Below, one piece after another: positions 43,741 to 48,837 of a DNA stretch of 48,837 nucleotides. The DNA lies in the IMG/VR virus record IMGVR_UViG_3300035430_000295, positions 1 to 48,837 of that record; one strand, given 5' to 3'. The first letter of the stretch is position 1, and each line of letters begins with the position of its first letter. Below the pieces are notes generated by a model, which had not been told where the DNA came from, searched no databases, and worked only from the letters and a program-made list of their open reading frames with translations. This DNA is from a virus. Made by a program: the position numbers and the translations under genes.

Positions 43741-43744
43741 GGGT

Positions 43745-43752
43745 ACTAAATA
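43745..43752 (+). promoter_or_regulatory. Late promoter candidate (ACTAAATA)
   Basis: ACTAAATA lies 4 nt after the stop of the 1028-aa gene and 53 nt before the next ATG. Two differences from the consensus. Confidence 0.45.
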
Positions 43753-43760
43753 AGTTAGCA

Positions 43761-43791
43761 CCTAATTTCTATTAGGTTTACGGTATATACC
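43761..43791 (+). other. Hairpin and palindrome in the leader of the last gene
   Basis: CCTAAT and ATTAGG can pair around a short loop (43761-43776). Five nt later lies the perfect 10-bp palindrome GGTATATACC (43782-43791). A short T-run follows the first stem but is too weak for a convincing terminator. The pair may shape the mRNA leader or be an operator-like site. Confidence 0.3.
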
Positions 43792-43805
43792 AAATATGGA
43801 GATAG

Positions 43806-46800
43806 ATGGCAGATCCTCAGATTCGTTTAAAAAGGTCAACAGTAGCCGGTAAAATTCCAACTACCGCACAACTTGCTCTTGGCGAGTTAGCTGTAAATGC
43901 TTTTGATGGAGAACTATTCTTAAGGCAAGATACGGCAGGGGTTGGAATCGCAACTCGCGTTATCCGAGTAGGTGCTGGAGGATCTCTAGGTAAAACTATC
44001 TTCGTATGTAAAGAAGGCGATGATGCTAATACTGGTTTAAATGAAAAGGATGCAAAATTAACAATCAAAGCTGCTGCAGATATTGCAGAAATCTTTGATA
44101 CTGTTAAAGTTTATCCTGGAGTATATGTTGAGCAAAACCCAATTCTACTTGAAAAGAATGTATCGGTAGAGGGTCTTGAACTAAGAAACTGTATTGTTTC
44201 TCCTGCAAACGCAGATAAAGATTTATTCCATGTAAATGATGGATGTCACTTAACTGACCTTGGATTCACAGGATCTATGGATTCTGGATCTGCTGCGGTT
44301 GCTTTCAGACCTCTTGAGAGTGTAGCATCCGATAGATATTTCGACGCAGCAAGACTCATTCGCGTCAACTCAGACTTTATTGCAAGAGAAGCAGTTGGAT
44401 TCCTAACCAGTGGTTATAGTGGTTATGCAGGAACACACCTTGCACAAGATGGTGCAACTGCTCTTGAAGCAAACCTTGACTTTATTGCACAAGAAGCTGT
44501 TGGTTATATTACAAGCACTGACTATAAGAATCCAGCATTTGTTGTTACTGATGCTGGTGGTTCTGCAGACGACCCACAAAACTGTAGAGATGATATTAAA
44601 GATGTATTCAAAGCGATTGCATATGATTTAAAATCTACCGGTAACTTAAAATCGGTCGGTGCGGCATTATCATACTTCTCTGGTGGAGCTCTTGTCCACG
44701 TAGCAGGAACCGATTCAAATGGTTATAGTATTGCTGATGCTACCGTTGCTGCTATTGACCGTGCTGCTGGTATTGCAACATATGTAATTAACCAGAGACC
44801 ATGGGCTAGTGTTGGTGCCGGTAGTACTACAAACATTACTGGATTTGTTTATGATAATTTAACTGGTATTGCAACAATTACATCTGTTGGTCATGGTGTA
44901 ACAACAGGAGATATTGTTGAATTAGCAGATATAGAATTTACTTGTGGTGGTGGTAGTGGAATTACAACCACCATTTTCCCAGATGGTACAAACGGAGAAT
45001 ACTTCACAGTAACAGAATATGTTGGAGTAAATACTTTCAAAACAAATGTTGGCGTTTCTTCAATTGCTCACACCTATGATACTGGTGGAACGGTAGAAAA
45101 ATATAATACTTACTATGATGATTATACTCAAGCAATTGATTCTACGAGAAGAAATAAGAGATATCTTTATAATAATTCTAACGATAGAATTATTGTAGGA
45201 ACAGGATGGTGTACTGGTGTTGGTAATAGCATCAGTTATCTTTCAGGAATCACAACAAATGCTATCGGTGCTGGTTCTTCTTCTGGTGTTGTTGGAATTA
45301 TCACTGGTATTAACCTTGATACGTTCCGTTGCTCTAGAGATGTAAGAGATATTCTTAAGGCAGTTTGCTACGATATTACAAGAGGTGGATCCACAAAAGT
45401 CGTTGCTGCTGGTAAGACTTACTTTGACGAGACTTTAGCTCAGGTTGGTATTTCTTCCTTTGCTGCCGCTACTCTTAATAACTCTCCAATTGACGAGGTA
45501 ACTCAAACAATTCGTGCCGTTGATTATGCCCAAGATATTGTTCGTTGTGTAATTAATAACACAACATGGGGTGGAGTTTCTATTGGATATACGACTCCAA
45601 TTGTTGATATTGATTGGGATGCTAATACTGGTCTTGCAACTGTTACAACCAGATTTGATCATGATCTGTCTAAAGATGATGGTATTGAAGTTACTGGATT
45701 GGGATTCACTTGTGTTCCTGAGTCAATATCTACTGAGGGAGTTAATATTCTCTCCGAAACTTATGATAGCACAACAGGAATCGTCACTTTCGAGACTTCT
45801 ACTGCACATGGACTTAAGTCCGGTCAAGGAATAACATTTGAAAATCTTAGAGCTGGTACTGACGGTGGATTGCCGGTAGTACCCGCACCATTCATAGGTA
45901 ATGAAGATCGCAAGCTTATTGTCGATGATATTCCTTCTACCACAACATTTGTAGCAAGAATTGGTAAAAACCGAACTGGTGGACTTTCTGTAAACTATAA
46001 TACAGAACAAACAAAAGTTTTCCGTAGATACACTCCAAGTGTAGGAATTAATTCTGCGGTTTACGATAGACTAACTGGACTTACAACTATTGGATTCAGT
46101 GATCCTGTAGGAACAGATTCTTCTGATAATGATCCAGCATATATTGAGAATGATGGAACAGTTCGCCTTGAAGAATTAGTATTCGAGTGCGACTCTGGTG
46201 GTGGTCTCTCAACCCAGTTCTTCCCATCAGGTGCTGTTGGATATGACTTCCCAGTAGAAAAAGTTGGTGGAGACAGATATCAAGATTCTGCAAACCTGAT
46301 TGCTGGTAACAAACTAGAAATCACAGATAAGGCTCTTGCAAACATTGCAATTGTTCATCCCGACTTCTTCTATCCCGGAGACAATGAGATTACAACAACA
46401 TCCAGATATAAGGATGCATATCGTCTGATTCAGCAAAACAAAGGTGAAATTGTTGGTGTAGCATATACAAATGCTCAAGGAACATATCCATCGATTGATT
46501 CTACTAAGTTTAGAAGAAATCTGAATTACCTGGTAGATGCTGTTTCTACAGACATCTTCACTGGTGGTAATAACTACACCCTTGCTGTTACTAAAAAGTA
46601 TTTCGATAACGGAGGTTCTCTGATCGGAGCAGGCGATGATTCTATTGCTGGTCTTACCGATGAAACAGTTCTTGCTTTTAATGAAGCAAAATCATTGATG
46701 AAGCAGGCAATTGCTAACCAGTTATCTACAAAGGATACTTCAGTTTCTGGCGGTTCTAGTTACTTTGGTGATGGAAGTCCTGCTATTGGCAATAGCGAAA

Positions 46801-48837
46801 CCTACTCATGTAGTGATGTTCAAGCATCTATCGATACACTTGTAAGTATTTCTACAGAAGCATTTGGTAATGCTAACTTAAATGTTGTTAATGGTCTTAC
46901 TATTAACTATGGTAACTTCCCTGCCGGTGAGTTTAAGTGTAGAAGAGATATTGCATATGTTGTTGACGCCATCATCGATGATTTAAGAACAGATAGCAAT
47001 AAGAACATTAGAGAAACAACTAGAAAGTACTTTGATGCTACTGGATCACCTATCAGTGGTGGATTAATTGGAGAAGAATCTGAGTCTGTAACAGGATTCA
47101 CATCCATCGGAGAATATGCAAAACTTGCTATCAACAATCTTCTCAATTACAAAGATTACACAATTACCGCAGATCCGGCTGTAGGAATTAATTCCTCTCC
47201 TTCTGGTTGTGCAGATATTCGTGCTTCTATTGATAGTCTTGTTGGAATTATAACCACTCACGTCGGAGCAGGAAATCTAAACAACTTCCCAACACTTTCT
47301 ATCGCAAGTTCTATTACAGTTAATGCTGGTGTTTCTACTTTAGATCATACTTACGTTGGTGGTGGAAATGCCTTTATTGGAATCACAACAACTGTATTCC
47401 CAGATGGAACCTTTGGAAATATCTTCAATGTTGATTCGATTGTTGGACCCACAACATTTACGACAAACTTTGGACCTAGTGATATTTCTCATACATATGA
47501 TACTAATACAGGTAACATTCTGAAGTTCCAACCATTCACTAAGAACTCTGATTATGCTGGTGGACAAATTAAAGATGAATCTATTCAATATGATCCTAGA
47601 GTCAACAGCAACACAAGCCCTGCTGGTTGTAAGAACGTTCAGAGTGCTATCGATACTGTTATTGGTATCGTCACCTCAATTGTTGGTGGAGGAATCACTG
47701 CAATTCAAAGCCCAGTAAATCCAACTGGTATTACTACCAGATTTGAAGGATTTAATGGTGCTGGATATAACCCAGCAGAAGGTGAAGACGCAGATATTAA
47801 CTTCAGTCCTGGGTGTGGACAGATCTTCAAAGGTCCATATGTAAGAAACTGCACCAACTTCATCTTCGACAGCATTGGTCTGAAGATTGATGGATTTGCT
47901 GCAGAACCTGGAGACGAAGATGAGATTGGTGTTCAGGGTTCCATGTCGGTTGACTCTTATACGCAGTACAACCAGAGAGGAATTGGTGTATCGATTACAA
48001 ACGGATCCTACGCTCAGTTAGTGTCTATCTTCACAATTTGCTGCGACGAAGCAATCGTAACAGCAAGCGGTGGTCAGTGTGACTTGACTAACTCCAACTC
48101 TTCATTCGGAAGAATTGGTCTTATCTCTAACGGAATCAGTGATAATACAACTAAGTCTATCTACAGACAAACAGGTAAGGTTGTTACTGCTGCAGATGCA
48201 AATGATATTACATTAGAGGTCAGTGGTCTTGGAACTCAGAGACCTTATGATGGTCAAGTTTATTATATCGATCAACTGTATTACTCTCTAAATACAATCA
48301 CCATCACAAATGGTGGTTCTGGATATAACACAGCAAATGATGCGATTATCACGATTGATGCTCCAACAGGACCAAATGGAATTACTGCACAGGCAATTCC
48401 TACAGTAGAGAATGGAGGAGTTACAGCGGTTACTCTGATTAACACTGGTACTCAATATGAAACCAGAACTCCAAATGTAAGCATTGCAGCACCTCCTTCA
48501 GGAGTCACTGCAACAGCAGAAGTAACAAAGACTGATCCTCTATATTATAAGGTTGCTTCCGCAACTTTCCCAAGAGCAGGAATTTCAACTATCACTGCTG
48601 TTCAGGGGTTAAATAATGATGTATCCGTTGGTTCTACAGTTTATCTGAGTCGCCAGAGTTTACAAATCACATCTTCTCACTCGTTTGAATATGTTGGTGC
48701 AGGTAATGATATCTTCACCGCAAGACCTGGTGTTGGTGGTGTAACCATCCAAGAAAACGAGGTTGTTAAAGAAGAGGGTGGTGAAGTCATCTATACTTCT
48801 ACCGACCAGGCAGGTAACTTTAGAATTGGTGATGGTG
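43806..48837 (+). CDS. Very large beta-helix/repeat tail protein, 5' part (runs off the window)
   Basis: The frame is open from the ATG at 43806 (GGAG at 43799) to the end, more than 1670 residues. The N-terminus RLKRSTVAGKIPTTAQLALG, then ELAVNAFDGELFLRQDT, is a widespread fibre anchor motif. Residues about 65-165 (VCKEGDDANTGLNEKDAKLT; VYPGVYVEQNPI) look like a DUF1565/pectin-lyase-type beta-helix. Four CxRD-type modules occur (44583, 45330, 46509, 46938). A second beta-helix-like stretch near residues 1335-1450 contains GPYVRNCTNFIFDSIG and GGQCDLTNSNSSFG. It is followed by GGSGYNT repeats, and the last readable residues are DQAGNFRIGDG. It probably builds a large side fibre or tail spike. 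No catalytic site is identified. Confidence 0.85.
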   Translation, partial: MADPQIRLKRSTVAGKIPTTAQLALGELAVNAFDGELFLRQDTAGVGIATRVIRVGAGGSLGKTIFVCKEGDDANTGLNEKDAKLTIKAAADIAEIFDTVKVYPGVYVEQNPILLEKNVSVEGLELRNCIVSPANADKDLFHVNDGCHLTDLGFTGSMDSGSAAVAFRPLESVASDRYFDAARLIRVNSDFIAREAVGFLTSGYSGYAGTHLAQDGATALEANLDFIAQEAVGYITSTDYKNPAFVVTDAGGSADDPQNCRDDIKDVFKAIAYDLKSTGNLKSVGAALSYFSGGALVHVAGTDSNGYSIADATVAAIDRAAGIATYVINQRPWASVGAGSTTNITGFVYDNLTGIATITSVGHGVTTGDIVELADIEFTCGGGSGITTTIFPDGTNGEYFTVTEYVGVNTFKTNVGVSSIAHTYDTGGTVEKYNTYYDDYTQAIDSTRRNKRYLYNNSNDRIIVGTGWCTGVGNSISYLSGITTNAIGAGSSSGVVGIITGINLDTFRCSRDVRDILKAVCYDITRGGSTKVVAAGKTYFDETLAQVGISSFAAATLNNSPIDEVTQTIRAVDYAQDIVRCVINNTTWGGVSIGYTTPIVDIDWDANTGLATVTTRFDHDLSKDDGIEVTGLGFTCVPESISTEGVNILSETYDSTTGIVTFETSTAHGLKSGQGITFENLRAGTDGGLPVVPAPFIGNEDRKLIVDDIPSTTTFVARIGKNRTGGLSVNYNTEQTKVFRRYTPSVGINSAVYDRLTGLTTIGFSDPVGTDSSDNDPAYIENDGTVRLEELVFECDSGGGLSTQFFPSGAVGYDFPVEKVGGDRYQDSANLIAGNKLEITDKALANIAIVHPDFFYPGDNEITTTSRYKDAYRLIQQNKGEIVGVAYTNAQGTYPSIDSTKFRRNLNYLVDAVSTDIFTGGNNYTLAVTKKYFDNGGSLIGAGDDSIAGLTDETVLAFNEAKSLMKQAIANQLSTKDTSVSGGSSYFGDGSPAIGNSETYSCSDVQASIDTLVSISTEAFGNANLNVVNGLTINYGNFPAGEFKCRRDIAYVVDAIIDDLRTDSNKNIRETTRKYFDATGSPISGGLIGEESESVTGFTSIGEYAKLAINNLLNYKDYTITADPAVGINSSPSGCADIRASIDSLVGIITTHVGAGNLNNFPTLSIASSITVNAGVSTLDHTYVGGGNAFIGITTTVFPDGTFGNIFNVDSIVGPTTFTTNFGPSDISHTYDTNTGNILKFQPFTKNSDYAGGQIKDESIQYDPRVNSNTSPAGCKNVQSAIDTVIGIVTSIVGGGITAIQSPVNPTGITTRFEGFNGAGYNPAEGEDADINFSPGCGQIFKGPYVRNCTNFIFDSIGLKIDGFAAEPGDEDEIGVQGSMSVDSYTQYNQRGIGVSITNGSYAQLVSIFTICCDEAIVTASGGQCDLTNSNSSFGRIGLISNGISDNTTKSIYRQTGKVVTAADANDITLEVSGLGTQRPYDGQVYYIDQLYYSLNTITITNGGSGYNTANDAIITIDAPTGPNGITAQAIPTVENGGVTAVTLINTGTQYETRTPNVSIAAPPSGVTATAEVTKTDPLYYKVASATFPRAGISTITAVQGLNNDVSVGSTVYLSRQSLQITSSHSFEYVGAGNDIFTARPGVGGVTIQENEVVKEEGGEVIYTSTDQAGNFRIGDG
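44583..44645 (+). repeat. CxRD module, copy 1 of 4
   Basis: Encodes CRDDIKDVFKAIAYDLKSTG, same pattern as 14676 in the giant protein and the three further copies here. Confidence 0.7.
45330..45392 (+). repeat. CxRD module, copy 2 of 4
   Basis: Encodes CSRDVRDILKAVCYDITRGG. Confidence 0.7.
46509..46573 (+). repeat. CxRD module, copy 3 of 4 (Cys replaced by Phe)
   Basis: Encodes FRRNLNYLVDAVSTDIFTGG. The initial Cys and the Asp are replaced but the rest of the pattern is retained. Confidence 0.65.
46938..47000 (+). repeat. CxRD module, copy 4 of 4
   Basis: Encodes CRRDIAYVVDAIIDDLRTDS, then a KYFDATG segment that parallels KYWSGAL after the copy in the giant protein. Confidence 0.7.

Noticed and set aside
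43761-43780. Rho-independent terminator after the 1028-aa fibre gene
   Set aside because: The stem is short and AT-rich and the T-run is only three bases. It is kept as a hairpin of unknown role.
1-48837. tRNA genes, insertion sequences and host-derived metabolic genes
   Set aside because: I looked for cloverleaf-like segments with CCA ends, transposase motifs and photosynthesis proteins, and saw none.

Overview
The window is a late structural block of a T4-like marine myovirus, most likely a cyanophage (Kyanoviridae-like) or a close relative infecting another marine bacterium. The evidence is the recognisable order gp25, gp6, a gp7-position giant, gp8, gp13, gp14, gp15, gp16, AT-rich composition, every gene on the + strand, almost no intergenic space, and T4-type late promoter octamers (NATAAATA) at many gene junctions. 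No tRNA, integrase, transposon, CRISPR array or photosynthesis gene was seen, so the host stays an inference.

Layout. Positions 1-1433 hold the end of a probable glycosyltransferase, three small conserved-looking ORFs, a clear intrinsic terminator and a 237-aa conserved hypothetical. Positions 1470-18372 encode the baseplate wedge: gp25, gp6, a 4328-aa gp7-position protein with a YHYH-type domain, and gp8. Positions 18379-27877 encode what looks like one ancestral virion protein broken in two. The first half is a 2230-aa chimera: an acidic DUF4815-type N-terminal part, an Arg/Lys-saturated middle, a 125-aa Hint (bacterial intein-like) domain, a basic Pro/Arg tail and the first residues of an S74 autoprotease/chaperone domain. 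The rest of S74 lies in the next ORF in another frame. The second half of the ancestral protein is an 835-aa CDS that starts with the usual DPLAQTF block. Positions 27896-32088 encode two small proteins, neck proteins gp13 and gp14, sheath terminator gp15 and small terminase gp16.

Positions 32112-48837 are a tail-fibre and host-recognition cluster after gp16: a small virion-like protein, a glycine-rich adhesin, a probable fibre-assembly chaperone, long repetitive fibres, a subtilisin-like protease with its full catalytic set, and the start of a very large beta-helix and repeat protein that runs off the window. This position matches the hyperplastic interval between g15 and g18 reported for cyanomyoviruses.

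The genes work together to build the baseplate, neck and adsorption apparatus. The most unusual system is the double self-processing tail protein at 18379-25334 (Hint plus split S74 on a charge-transformed scaffold). Next most notable are several small domain modules copied among otherwise unrelated virion proteins, and a virion-locus subtilase.
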